64,000 nt of DNA from Emergencia sp. 1XD21-10 (GCF_009936045.1 NZ_QWEQ01000008.1:62001-126000), one strand, 5' to 3'; counted from the first letter of the stretch, positions 52,934-62,307 are shown. Notes: a model not told the origin generated them from the letters alone. Numbers and translations: made by a program.

Positions 52934-55147
52934 ATGAGTTTAGACAGATTGAACGACAAACAGAGACAGGCAGCTATGATGATCGAAGGACCGCTGCTCA
53001 TTCTGGCTGGCGCCGGATCCGGCAAGACCAGCACCATGACAGAGCGTATCGCTTATATGATAGAGCAGGGGATATCCCCTTATCACCTTCTGGCTGTAAC
53101 CTTTACCAATAAGGCGGCAGCTGAGATGAGGAGCAGAGTAGAGGATTTAGTAGGCAGCTGCAGGGACATGTGGATCATGACATTCCATTCTATGTGTCTT
53201 CGGATTTTGCGGTATCACTGTGAGATCATCGGCTATGATCATAACTTTGTCATCTATGACAGCACAGATCAGAAAACTATCGTCAAGAATATCATCAAGG
53301 CACAGAATATCAACGATAAGGAGTTCGGTGCGCCGTATCTTCTCAGCATTATCAGTTCTTTTAAGGAAAAAGCTGTGGACGCAGAGGGTTACCGAAAGAC
53401 CATGGAGGATAACTTCAAGACGAAGATTATTTATAACGTGTTTAAGGCATACGAGGAGGAACTTAGGAAGAACAACGCCATGGACTTTGACGACCTGCTC
53501 TTAAACACAGTCAGACTTTTTGAAGCGGACGAGGCGATTTTGCTCAAGTATCAGAATCGGTTTCGTTATATCATGGTAGATGAATATCAGGATACGAACC
53601 ATATTCAGTATAAGCTGATAAAGATGCTTGCTGAGGGCCATCACAATCTTTGCGTAGTAGGTGATGACGACCAATGCATCTATCAGTGGAGAGGTGCGGA
53701 TATCAGGAATATTTTAGACTTTGAAAAGGACTTTCCTGAGGCAAAGGTGGTCAAGCTGGAACAGAACTATCGCTCCGTAGGCAACATTTTGGCGGCAGCC
53801 CATTCCGTGATCGAAAACAACCACGGCAGAAAAGGTAAGAAGCTGTGGACCGAAAAGGAAGCTGGAGATAAGATCAAATATTACCGCGCCGACACGGAAA
53901 AGGACGAGGCTCGTTTTGTGGCGCAGCAGATCGACCTGATGAAAACCAGAGAGCGGAAGTTCAGTGATTTTGCCATTCTTTACAGAACCAATGCCCAGTC
54001 CAGACATTTTGAAGAGGCACTGACTGCAAGAGATATCCCATACAGAGTACTGTCGGGACTGCGTTACTACGATAGAAAAGAAATCAAGGATGTGATGGCA
54101 TACATGCGCCTTGTGGTAAATCCGTACGACGACCTTTCCTTTAAGCGAGTAGTCAACGAGCCGAAGCGGGGCATGGGAGATAAGTCAGTGGAAAAGGTTG
54201 AGGCATTTGCCAAGGTCAGAGGGGAAAGTCTGCTGCAGGCTTTGTCTGATGAAGAGGTGCTTTCCACCCTTCCGGGAAAAGCGTACGCCGGCGTCAAGGC
54301 GATGGTAGAATGTATCAACCTTTGCAGAGCCGAGAGGGAGAACCTTAGGGTGTCTGACATTTATGACAACCTCCTTGTAAAAACCGGATACATGAAAGCC
54401 CTGGAAGATGCAAATACTGTAGAGGCAGAGGGACGTATCGAAAACTTGATGGAATTTAAATCGGTTATTTACGATTACGAAGATGAAGCCGAGAATCCGA
54501 CCATCGAAGAGTTTATGGAGAAGATCACTCTGATGGCAGAAGTCGACAACCACGATGAGAGTCAGGATGCAGTAGTGCTCATGACCATGCACAGCGCAAA
54601 GGGATTGGAATTTCCGGTCGTATTTTTGCCGGGACTTGAGGACGGTCTTTTTCCGGGGCACAAAGCCTTTGATACGCCGACAGGTATGGAGGAGGAACGC
54701 AGGCTTTGCTATGTAGGCATGACCCGTGCAAAGGAAACTCTAATCCTGTGCAGCGCAGCTATGCGAACACTCTACGGACGGACGGACTATACCAGAGAGT
54801 CCCAGTTTTTGCGGGAGGTTGATAAGAGACTCCTTGAGGGAGACGCTGTGTATGTCAGAAAGTCAAGAGATAGCGGTCTAGGTGTATCCACCGGATCTAT
54901 CGACGGTTATGCAGCAAAGGAAAGCCCGAAACCTTACGATGCGCTGCGCTTTGCAAAAGCAGCCACCCGTGCCAATGTAAGCGCTGCGGCAGGCGGTGAA
55001 GATTTTGCTATCGGAGACAGAGTGCGCCATGCTAAATTTGGAGAGGGACTCGTCATCGATCAGGATGACAAGACGATGACTGTTATTTTCGATGCTGCTG
55101 GACAGAAAAAAATGGCGAAGGGTATCGCTCCGCTAAAGAAAATTTAG
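52934..55147 (+). CDS. pcrA: ATP-dependent DNA helicase PcrA/UvrD
   Basis: 737 residues, superfamily 1A. Motif I AGAGSGKT, motif II VDEYQDTN, motif III GDDDQCIYQWRGAD, motif IV EQNYRS, motif V TMHSAKGLEFPVVFLPGLEDGLFP, motif VI EERRLCYVGMTRAKE. The C-terminus has the Tudor-like RNA-polymerase-binding end (RVRHAKFGEGLVIDQDD). It acts in repair and in clearing protein from DNA. ligA follows after eight bases, as in many Firmicutes. Confidence 0.96.
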   Translation: MSLDRLNDKQRQAAMMIEGPLLILAGAGSGKTSTMTERIAYMIEQGISPYHLLAVTFTNKAAAEMRSRVEDLVGSCRDMWIMTFHSMCLRILRYHCEIIGYDHNFVIYDSTDQKTIVKNIIKAQNINDKEFGAPYLLSIISSFKEKAVDAEGYRKTMEDNFKTKIIYNVFKAYEEELRKNNAMDFDDLLLNTVRLFEADEAILLKYQNRFRYIMVDEYQDTNHIQYKLIKMLAEGHHNLCVVGDDDQCIYQWRGADIRNILDFEKDFPEAKVVKLEQNYRSVGNILAAAHSVIENNHGRKGKKLWTEKEAGDKIKYYRADTEKDEARFVAQQIDLMKTRERKFSDFAILYRTNAQSRHFEEALTARDIPYRVLSGLRYYDRKEIKDVMAYMRLVVNPYDDLSFKRVVNEPKRGMGDKSVEKVEAFAKVRGESLLQALSDEEVLSTLPGKAYAGVKAMVECINLCRAERENLRVSDIYDNLLVKTGYMKALEDANTVEAEGRIENLMEFKSVIYDYEDEAENPTIEEFMEKITLMAEVDNHDESQDAVVLMTMHSAKGLEFPVVFLPGLEDGLFPGHKAFDTPTGMEEERRLCYVGMTRAKETLILCSAAMRTLYGRTDYTRESQFLREVDKRLLEGDAVYVRKSRDSGLGVSTGSIDGYAAKESPKPYDALRFAKAATRANVSAAAGGEDFAIGDRVRHAKFGEGLVIDQDDKTMTVIFDAAGQKKMAKGIAPLKKI

Positions 55148-55155
55148 GAGATAAA

Positions 55156-57135
55156 ATGACCATGGAAGACAAAAAGTCTTTAATGAAAGAGAAAATAGAG
55201 ATTTTGAATAGAGCCAGCAAGGCGTACTATCAGGATGCTGAGGAGATGATGTCCAACTTTGAGTACGATAAGCTTTACGATGAGTTGGCAGCTTTGGAGG
55301 CGGAAACCGGCATGATTCTGGCAGGCAGTCCTACGCAGAATGTGGGATATGAGGTGCTTTCGGATCTGCCGAAGGAGCGTCATCCGGAGAGAATGCTGTC
55401 GCTGGATAAGACAAAGGACAGACAGGCGCTGGCAGAGTGGCTGGCGGGACAGAAGGGGATTTTGTCCTGGAAACTGGATGGACTTACCATTGTACTGACT
55501 TACGAGGAAGGAAAGCTGGTTAAGGCGCTGACTCGGGGAAACGGGGATGTTGGCGAAGTGATTACAAACAACGCCCGCGTCTTTGCCAATGTGCCTGTGG
55601 AAATTCCGCATAAAGGCAGACTGGTTCTGCGTGGAGAAGCAGTAATCAAGTACAGCGATTTTGAGAAGATCAATGCTTCTATCGGGGATGCCGATGCTAA
55701 ATATAAAAATCCGAGAAACTTGTGCAGCGGCTCTGTACGTCAGCTGAATAATCGCATTACCGCTGAGCGAAACGTCAATTTCTTCGCTTTTAGTCTGGTG
55801 GAAGCTGCAGGCGTAGATTTTGCGGGCAGCCGGCAAAAGCAGATGATGTGGCTTTGTGACCAGGGCTTTGATGTTGTGGAATACAGGATGGTAGACGCAG
55901 AAAATGTGGTAGATGCCGTTGGATATTTTGAAGCAGCAGTGGCAGATAACGATCTGCCGTCGGACGGGCTGGTTCTGAGTCTGGATGACATCCATTACAG
56001 CCGCAGTCTGGGAACTACTGCAAAGTTTCCAAGGGATTCCATTGCATTTAAGTGGCAGGATCAGGTCGCAGAGACGACTTTAAAGGAGATTGAATGGAGC
56101 GCATCAAGAACCGGTCTGATTAATCCGGTGGCAATCTTTGAACCGGTAGAACTGGAAGGAACCACAGTGAGCCGGGCATCGGTTCATAACATCAGCGTGA
56201 TGCGGGATCTGAAACTGGGACTTGGCGATACCATTACAGTATACAAGGCAAACATGATTATTCCGCAGATTGCAGAGAATCTGACGGGAAGTAATGATAT
56301 AGAAGTGCCGGAGAATTGTCCGGTCTGCGGAGAGCAAACCACAGTGAAAAACGACAATGGCGTGGAAACCTTGTACTGCACCAACGAGGCATGTCTCGCA
56401 AAGCAGATCAAACGGTTTACATTGTTTGTTTCTCGAGACGCGATGAATATAGACGGTTTGTCCGAGGCGACCATCGAAAAACTGATCGCAAAAGGGCTGA
56501 TTCGTGAGTTAGCGGATCTGTTTGCGCTGGAACAGTATCGGGAACAAATCACAGCAATGGAGGGTTTTGGAGAAAAATCCTTTGAGAATTTGGCATCATC
56601 CATAGAAAAAGCGAAGGATACGACGCCAGAACGGCTCCTTTACAGTTTGGGCATTCCGGGCATCGGTGTTGCCAATGCCAAGGTAATTGTCAAAGCCTGT
56701 GGTCGCAAGTGGGACAAAGCAGTGGCACTGACCCGTGAAGAACTGATTGAAATTGATGGAATCGGCGAAATTATGGCAGATGCCTATGTATCGTATTTTG
56801 ACGATGACACGAAGCGAAAGGAAGCGGAAGATGTGCGTGCCATGGTGCGTCTCGATGAGACGGAAGAAGAAACGGCAGATTTTCTGGAAGGAAAGACATT
56901 TGTGATTACAGGTTCTTTGCAGCACTATGAGAATCGGGATGCACTGAAAGCAGAAATTCAGCGGGCTGGCGGCAAAGTAGCAGGCTCTGTCAGCGCAAAG
57001 ACCGCATATTTGATTAATAATGATTTGCAGTCCACTTCCGGAAAAAACAAGAAAGCAAAGGAACTTGGTATTCCTATTATAGATGAAGAAACAATCAAGA
57101 CTTGGATTGAAACAGGGGTGATAGAAGATGTGTAA
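55156..57135 (+). CDS. ligA: NAD-dependent DNA ligase
   Basis: 659 residues. The adenylated lysine is in LSWKLDGLTI (about residue 106). An OB-fold, a C4 zinc finger (CPVCGEQ ... CTNEACLAK), helix-hairpin-helix repeats (SLGIPGIGVANAKVI, EIDGIGEIMA) and a C-terminal BRCT domain (about 580-659) follow in the normal order. Seals nicks in replication and repair. Coupled to pcrA upstream and overlaps the next gene by eight bases. Confidence 0.95.
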   Translation: MTMEDKKSLMKEKIEILNRASKAYYQDAEEMMSNFEYDKLYDELAALEAETGMILAGSPTQNVGYEVLSDLPKERHPERMLSLDKTKDRQALAEWLAGQKGILSWKLDGLTIVLTYEEGKLVKALTRGNGDVGEVITNNARVFANVPVEIPHKGRLVLRGEAVIKYSDFEKINASIGDADAKYKNPRNLCSGSVRQLNNRITAERNVNFFAFSLVEAAGVDFAGSRQKQMMWLCDQGFDVVEYRMVDAENVVDAVGYFEAAVADNDLPSDGLVLSLDDIHYSRSLGTTAKFPRDSIAFKWQDQVAETTLKEIEWSASRTGLINPVAIFEPVELEGTTVSRASVHNISVMRDLKLGLGDTITVYKANMIIPQIAENLTGSNDIEVPENCPVCGEQTTVKNDNGVETLYCTNEACLAKQIKRFTLFVSRDAMNIDGLSEATIEKLIAKGLIRELADLFALEQYREQITAMEGFGEKSFENLASSIEKAKDTTPERLLYSLGIPGIGVANAKVIVKACGRKWDKAVALTREELIEIDGIGEIMADAYVSYFDDDTKRKEAEDVRAMVRLDETEEETADFLEGKTFVITGSLQHYENRDALKAEIQRAGGKVAGSVSAKTAYLINNDLQSTSGKNKKAKELGIPIIDEETIKTWIETGVIEDV

Positions 57136-58234
57136 GGAAGAAGAGTTGGCGAGGTCGGCTAAAAAAATGACGAGGTGTGTAGAGGCATCGCCGCTGGAAG
57201 CAGAGTTAGCATCTGGCGGAACGCAGGCCCTCGCTCCACTGAAAGTCGGCAAGTTGGACAGCGATGTACTGCAGGAAATCGTACTGGACAGGATTACCTA
57301 CCGCAGACCTGAAGTGAAAACTCGTGCAGGTGTGGGAGAAGATTGTGCCGTTATCGATTTCGGATCATATGATTGTGTAATTTCCACTGATCCAATTACG
57401 GCAGCTGTTTCTGAAATTGGCCGTCTGGCTATTCATATTTCCTGCAACGATATTGCCAGTAACGGTATAGAACCCCTTGGCATTACCCTGGCAGTCATGC
57501 TGCCTGTAGGAACAACCATTGAAGATGTAGCAACGATCATGAAGCAGGCGGGAGAAGCGGCAGAAGCTTCCGGTGTTGAGATCATCGGCGGTCATACCGA
57601 AGTGACGCCGGCGGTGAATCAGCCGGTTATCGTCTCTACTGCTTTTGGCCGGGCGATTTCCGGAAGCTGCCAGTCAGCAGGCGATATGCGTCCGGGCGAT
57701 TATGTGCTTCTGACAAAATGGGCAGGTCTTGAAGGCACCGGCATTATAGCAGGCGATTTTGAAGCAGAACTTTCCGGCGTATTGACTGATGCAGAGCTTG
57801 CCTATGCAAAATCGCTATTAGACGATGTAAGCGTTGTGAAAGAGGGCGCTGCCGCCGGAAAGATTGGAACTGGCGGTATGCACGATGTAACTGAGGGCGG
57901 CATTCTGGGAGCAGTCTGGGAGATGTGTCATATCGCAGACCTTGGTGTAGAGCTTTGGGAAGAAGCCATTCCGGTGCAGCCGGTTACAAGAAAAATCGCA
58001 GACCACTTTGGAATCAATCCGCTGCGGCTGATTTCCAGCGGCTGTATGATGATCATTGCGGCGCCGGAGAAGAAGGAGGCGCTGCTGGAGGCGATTACAG
58101 CGGTAGGTGTGCCGGTTTGCTGTATTGGGCGGATTTGCGCCAAGGAGGCAGGGCTTGTGCTGATTGGAGCAGACGGTGAGCGGTCTGAAATCACGCCGCC
58201 AGAGCCGGATGAGTTGTATAAGGTGGTAAAATAG
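57128..58234 (+). CDS. HypE-like AIR-synthase-family protein with extra N-terminus
   Basis: 368 residues. From about residue 38 it follows the HypE/AIR synthase fold: KLDSDVLQEIVL, GVGEDCAVIDF, STDPITAAVSEIGRLAIHISCNDIASNG, HTEVTPAVNQPV, GGMHDVTEGGILGAVWEM. HypE makes the cyanide ligand of NiFe hydrogenases and needs a C-terminal PRICCys tail. That tail is absent here and no hyp genes are nearby, so this is one of the orphan homologues, function unknown. The first 37 residues, containing two cysteines, look unlike the family. Overlaps ligA by eight bases. Confidence 0.8.
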   Translation: MCKEEELARSAKKMTRCVEASPLEAELASGGTQALAPLKVGKLDSDVLQEIVLDRITYRRPEVKTRAGVGEDCAVIDFGSYDCVISTDPITAAVSEIGRLAIHISCNDIASNGIEPLGITLAVMLPVGTTIEDVATIMKQAGEAAEASGVEIIGGHTEVTPAVNQPVIVSTAFGRAISGSCQSAGDMRPGDYVLLTKWAGLEGTGIIAGDFEAELSGVLTDAELAYAKSLLDDVSVVKEGAAAGKIGTGGMHDVTEGGILGAVWEMCHIADLGVELWEEAIPVQPVTRKIADHFGINPLRLISSGCMMIIAAPEKKEALLEAITAVGVPVCCIGRICAKEAGLVLIGADGERSEITPPEPDELYKVVK

Positions 58235-58242
58235 CAAAGCTT

Positions 58243-58476
58243 TTAACCTATAACGATAAAATCGCGAGAAAATGTATAAGAGAATCGGCAAATCTTAACC
58301 GAATATGAAAAAAATAGAGAAAAGTGTATAAGAAAGATTGTGCAGCAGTGTGGATTTTGTAAAAATTGTTTAAATGCAGGGTTGATTTAGAGGATTTTAA
58401 GAGTTGAATGCAGGGACTTTGCGCAAACTTGAGAGATTTTTATACATTTTTTCTTGAAAATCAAATTATAGGTTAA
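58243..58476. repeat. Symmetric 26-bp-phased inverted array
   Basis: TTAACCTATAA (58243-58253) and AAAATGTATAA (58269-58279) are 26 bp apart. Variants TTAACCGAATA (58295) and AAAGTGTATAA (58321) continue the 26-bp pitch. At the right end the first two recur in exact reverse complement in mirror order: TTATACATTTT (58440-58450) and TTATAGGTTAA (58466-58476), with the same 15-base gap. The centre holds two direct copies of AATGCAGGG (58373 and 58407). No gene is apparent in 58235-58512. Confidence 0.75.
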
Positions 58477-58512
58477 GTTTTCTCTGCTGATAAGCGAGGA
58501 AAGGGGATCAAG

Positions 58513-59397
58513 ATGTACGAGTTGATACAGATAGGTGAACGGACTTATTACATAGAGTGCCCTGCAAAAATGGGACTCTTCAGGATTAATCAAGAAGAGG
58601 TTTGTCTCATTGACAGCGGCAATGATAAGGATGCTGCCAAAAAAGCCCTGCGCATCATCGAGGGGCAGGGTTGGAAGCTGAAGATGGTAATCAATACCCA
58701 CTTTCATGCAGATCACATTGGTGGAAATCAACTGCTGCAGCAGCGGACCGGCTGCACCGTGTGCAGCCGTGGCAGCGACCGCGCCTTCGTGGCGCGGCCG
58801 CTGCTGGAGCCGGCGTTTCTCTTCGGCTCCTGTCCGCCGCACGAACTGCAGAACAAATTTCTGATGGCAAAGGAAAGTGTGGTTACGGAACTGACAGAGG
58901 AACTGCTTCCAGAAGGTTTATCTATGATAGAACTTCCTGGACATTCCGATGCGCAGTTTGGACTTAGAACCTGCGATGATGTAGTCTTTCTGGCGGACTG
59001 TCTTGTAGGACAGGAAACTTTGGATAAATACCGAATTTCTTATATCTTTGATATGGGAAGATATCTGGAGACATTGGAAATGGTCAAAGGAATTTCTGCC
59101 AAAGTCTTTGTGCCAGCCCACGGCGCAGCCTGTGAGGATATCGTACCCCTTGCCCAGGCAAATATTGATAACGCTATGGAAATCATGGACGACATTCTGA
59201 ATCTTTGTGCTGATAAAGCGCTGATTTTCGATGATATTATGGCAGCCCTCTTTGAGAAATATAACCTTCGCTTTGATTTGGGGCAATATGTACTCAACGG
59301 AACTACAGTGAAAGCTATGCTGACCTATCTTCACGAAGAGGAGAAGCTGGAGATTGTAACAGAGGGAAATTATATAAAATGGAAGGCTGTTTACTAA
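58513..59397 (+). CDS. MBL-fold metallo-hydrolase
   Basis: 294 residues with the metallo-beta-lactamase motif THFHADHIGG (H63-x-H65-x-D67-H68), a later LPGHSDAQFG histidine, DCLVG and a FVPAHGA histidine. A C-terminal helical extension (about 215-294) resembles those of DNA-binding-like tails in some MBL proteins. Substrate unknown. Bases 58740-58855 are strikingly GC-rich compared with the rest of the gene and encode a stretch near CTVCSRGSDRAFVARPLLEP. Confidence 0.82.
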   Translation: MYELIQIGERTYYIECPAKMGLFRINQEEVCLIDSGNDKDAAKKALRIIEGQGWKLKMVINTHFHADHIGGNQLLQQRTGCTVCSRGSDRAFVARPLLEPAFLFGSCPPHELQNKFLMAKESVVTELTEELLPEGLSMIELPGHSDAQFGLRTCDDVVFLADCLVGQETLDKYRISYIFDMGRYLETLEMVKGISAKVFVPAHGAACEDIVPLAQANIDNAMEIMDDILNLCADKALIFDDIMAALFEKYNLRFDLGQYVLNGTTVKAMLTYLHEEEKLEIVTEGNYIKWKAVY

Positions 59398-59488
59398 AAC
59401 GCCGTTCGTGGGCGAGAGATTATCATGTAAGTTTTATGCAGGCAGCATGTGGAAATAGCCAAACTCCTCAGTCTCTCCTAAATACTAT

Positions 59489-59517
59489 TTGACAATCCCG
59501 TCCAAAACCCATATAAT
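59489..59517 (+). promoter_or_regulatory. Consensus promoter of the SRP RNA gene
   Basis: TTGACA (59489-59494), 17 bases, TATAAT (59512-59517), both boxes perfect, as expected for an abundant stable RNA. Confidence 0.85.
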
Positions 59518-59563
59518 AATATGTGCGACTAAAACGTACAAACTTTGTAGAGAAAACTGAATC

Positions 59564-59718
59564 ATTGCCCTTTTATAGCTTCGCCTGGTATGGTTTGGGT
59601 CCTGCGCAATGGGATGCCGTGAACCTTGTCAGGTCCGGAAGGAAGCAGCAATAAGCGGAAGTTCTTATGTGCCGCAGATAAGCCTTCTCCAACGCCTGCG
59701 GAGCTATAAAAGGGCAAT
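59564..59718 (+). ncRNA. ffs: Signal recognition particle RNA (4.5S/small SRP RNA)
   Basis: The universally conserved SRP hairpin GGTCCGGAAGGAAGCAGC (59632-59649) is present, with GTGAACCTTGTCAGG before it. Both ends are enclosed by a perfect 17-base complementary stem (59564-59580 with 59702-59718), which together with the T-run at 59718-59724 also serves as terminator. It joins Ffh and targets signal-peptide proteins to SecY. Mature ends are approximate. Confidence 0.95.
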
Positions 59719-59732
59719 TTTTTTATAACATA

Positions 59733-59758
59733 GGAAATATCCACTGGTCGATATTTCC
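59733..59758. repeat. Small inverted repeat after ffs
   Basis: GGAAATAT (59733-59740) and ATATTTCC (59751-59758). No T-run. The rest of 59719-59878 shows nothing I can name. Confidence 0.4.
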
Positions 59759-59878
59759 ATATGTTTCGAGAAAAGCACTTTGTGAAGCGTCGCCGCGAGG
59801 CAGACGCCATGTGTGCATAGGAATTTATAATTCTGTCATGTACACTTTTCTTATTCGGAAACAGTCAGAGCAGTGTGA

Positions 59879-60114
59879 TGTGCATATATAATAAAAAAGT
59901 ATCGAAAATATGCACACCGGTGTGCATATTTTCGGCAAAATAGAGAAATTTATGCATATTTGCTCGGATAAAGGCTGAATTTTGTAGCGTATTTCGGTGT
60001 AATTCCTTGATTTTGGAAGGGGAATGTGCATATTTTCAGGTATTTTTTGAGAAATATGCATAAGGGAGCGATAACTTGTGCATATTTTAGGGATTTTTTT
60101 AAAAAATATGCACA
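59879..60114. repeat. 26-bp-phased alternating array of TGTGCATATTTT with a 32-bp perfect palindrome
   Basis: TGTGCATATTTT or close variants stand at 59879, 59921, 60025 and 60077. The reverse complement AAAATATGCACA stands at 59905, 59947 (degenerate), 60051 and 60103. Steps 59879-59905, 59921-59947 and 60025-60051-60077-60103 are all exactly 26 bp, and 59921 to 60025 is four times 26. The copies at 59905 and 59921 meet in a perfect 32-bp palindrome at 59903-59934. Peptides from this stretch are repetitive, so I call no gene here. Confidence 0.85.
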
Positions 60115-60237
60115 ACGAGCCAGAGAGCAGGCACGCTGCGCGGGGCACAACGAGCCGAGCCGAGTCAGGAAGCAGCAGGCACGCTGCGCGGGGCACAACG
60201 AGCCGAGCTGAGCCAGGAAGCAGCAGGCACGCCTCCT
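60111..60237. repeat. GC-rich 49-bp tandem repeat
   Basis: The unit starting GGCACGCTGCGCGGGG at 60130 recurs at 60179 (period 49) and a partial third begins at 60227. CACAACGAGCC precedes or occurs in each copy (60111, 60146, 60195). The GC content is far above that of the flanks. It adjoins the 26-bp array, sharing its last CACAA. Confidence 0.8.
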
Positions 60238-60277
60238 ACCACATTAAGCACCGTTAAAAAACAAGGAGAGGAACTTC

Positions 60278-61921
60278 ATGTACACAGCTTTATATAGGGC
60301 GCAGAGACCGGAGGTCTTTTCCGAGGTGATCGGGCAGGACCACATTGTCAGGATCTTAAAGAATCAGATTCAGACCGGAACGGTCAGTCACGCATATTTA
60401 TTTTGCGGGACCAGAGGGACGGGTAAGACCACGACTGCGCGGATTTTAGCTAAGGCAGTTAATTGTCTTACAGAGGAAGAAAAACCCTGCGGTCACTGTG
60501 CAAACTGCATGGCGATTAAAGATGGAACTTTTATGGATGTCATTGAGATTGATGCGGCGTCCAACAATGGGGTGGATAATATTCGAGAACTCAGGGAAAG
60601 TGTAAAATATCCGCCGGCAGTGGGACGGAAAAAAGTCTACATTATAGACGAAGTTCATATGCTGTCAACAGGCGCTTTTAATGCACTGCTGAAGACTTTG
60701 GAGGAACCGCCGGAAAATGTAATTTTTATTCTTGCAACCACCGACCCGCAGAAACTGCCTCAGACGATTCTGTCAAGATGTATGCGTCTGGATTTTAAAA
60801 GAGTACCGGAAAAAGTGCTCATCGACCATATGGGTAGAATTTGCGCAGAGAAGGGAATTGAAATTACAGAGCGGGCGTTGCGACTTCTGGCAGCCAATGC
60901 AGATGGCTCTGTCCGTGATGGACTCAGCATCTTAGACCAGTGCCTGTCAGCAGGTGATCGTAAACTTGACAGAGACATTATTCTGGAATTTCTGGGAACG
61001 GTTTCCGAAGAATTCTTTATCAATCTGACAGACAAAGTTTCCCTTCATGACGTTGCAGGGGCGCTGGTGATTCTGGATGAAGCGCTGCAGGAAGGTAAGG
61101 ATGTCAAACAGCTGATGAAAGACTGGATGAGTCACTACCGAAGCCTGTTGATTACAAAATACATTAAGAATGCAGAAGACATGCTGAACATGTCTACAGA
61201 AAATATAGAAAAGCTGCGGGCTCAGAGCGGTCAAATCTCTTTGGATGAAATTAACAGCGGAATTGTTACTTTGTCACGAACTATCAATGACGCAAGATAT
61301 TCCAGCCAGCCGAGGATACTGCTGGAGCTTGCCATCGTAACAATTGCTTCAGGTCTGACGGAGGCAGCGCCTATAGGCAAAAGTGTTCGTCAGGTGCAGC
61401 AGGCAAGCGTAAGACCGCAAGGGCAGCCACAGATGGCACAGCCAGCGCCAGTGGGAGCAGCAGCAGCACCGTTGCAGCAGCCTCAGGCGGCATCAGTGCA
61501 GGCAGCAGCCTCAGCGCAGGTAGTTTTAGAAGAAAACGGTGCAGGCAATGCACTGCAGCAACAGCCGCAGACCGTGCAAATACCCAATTACGATTTGGAT
61601 GAAATCTGGGAGCGCATTTTTGAAGAGGGCGAGGATATTAAGGGTAGCTTTAACCTGATTCGTACCGGTGCAGTACTGGCAGAGATAAATGACAGTCAGT
61701 TTAAGGTTATCGCACAAAACGCTTTCACCAAACAGTATGTAGAGAGTAATCAGCAGCAGATTTGTCAGCTGATGGAGAAGATTACGGGAAAGAACCTGAA
61801 ACTGGTCTGCAAGACAGAGGAGCAGAATGAAGAAGTATCACCTCATAGACAGGAAGCGGAACAGCTGGCATCAGAGGTTCGCAGCAAACTGGATTTGGGT
61901 GTGGACATCACGATTAAATAA
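60278..61921 (+). CDS. dnaX: DNA polymerase III subunit gamma/tau
   Basis: 547 residues. Clamp-loader AAA+ domain: QDHIVRILKNQI, Walker A GTRGTGKTTTA, zinc site CGHCANC with an upstream cysteine, DEVHML, and sensor SRCMRLDFKR. A Pro/Gln/Ala-rich linker (about 375-430) and a tau-like C-terminal domain follow. First of the dnaX-ebfC-recR cluster. Confidence 0.95.
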   Translation: MYTALYRAQRPEVFSEVIGQDHIVRILKNQIQTGTVSHAYLFCGTRGTGKTTTARILAKAVNCLTEEEKPCGHCANCMAIKDGTFMDVIEIDAASNNGVDNIRELRESVKYPPAVGRKKVYIIDEVHMLSTGAFNALLKTLEEPPENVIFILATTDPQKLPQTILSRCMRLDFKRVPEKVLIDHMGRICAEKGIEITERALRLLAANADGSVRDGLSILDQCLSAGDRKLDRDIILEFLGTVSEEFFINLTDKVSLHDVAGALVILDEALQEGKDVKQLMKDWMSHYRSLLITKYIKNAEDMLNMSTENIEKLRAQSGQISLDEINSGIVTLSRTINDARYSSQPRILLELAIVTIASGLTEAAPIGKSVRQVQQASVRPQGQPQMAQPAPVGAAAAPLQQPQAASVQAAASAQVVLEENGAGNALQQQPQTVQIPNYDLDEIWERIFEEGEDIKGSFNLIRTGAVLAEINDSQFKVIAQNAFTKQYVESNQQQICQLMEKITGKNLKLVCKTEEQNEEVSPHRQEAEQLASEVRSKLDLGVDITIK

Positions 61922-61947
61922 AGAGTAAACCATAGGAGGATAAAGAC

Positions 61948-62307
61948 ATGGGAAAAGGAATGAGAGCAGGAAAGAAACCGAAAGTTGGCGGAGGAGCAGG
62001 CAATATGCAGAAGCAGCTTGCGCAGATGCAGCAGATGCAGCGCCAGATGGAGCAGATGCAGGCAGAACTTGAAGAAAAGGAAATTACCACAACTTCTGGC
62101 GGTGGTGCAGTGAGCGTAACTGTAAACGGAAAGAAAGAAATTGTCAGTCTGAATCTGGATAAAGATATTGTAGATCCTGATGACGTGGAAATGCTGCAGG
62201 ATTTAGTGATTGCCGCTGTCAACGAGGCAATGCGCCAGATTGACGAGATTTCTAATACTGAAATGAGCAAGCTGACCGGCGGGCTCAACATTCCGGGATT
62301 GATGTAA
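61948..62307 (+). CDS. ebfC: YbaB/EbfC nucleoid-associated protein
   Basis: 119 residues. A Met/Gln-rich coiled coil ([19 protein letters not shown]) and the family core [47 protein letters not shown]. Binds DNA as a dimer. Overlaps recR by one base. Confidence 0.95.
   Translation: MGKGMRAGKKPKVGGGAGNMQKQLAQMQQMQRQMEQMQAELEEKEITTTSGGGAVSVTVNGKKEIVSLNLDKDIVDPDDVEMLQDLVIAAVNEAMRQIDEISNTEMSKLTGGLNIPGLM

Noticed and set aside
59825-60211. Open frames on both strands across the array before dnaX
   Set aside because: Their peptides are repetitive translations of the 26-bp and 49-bp repeats, with no binding sites.
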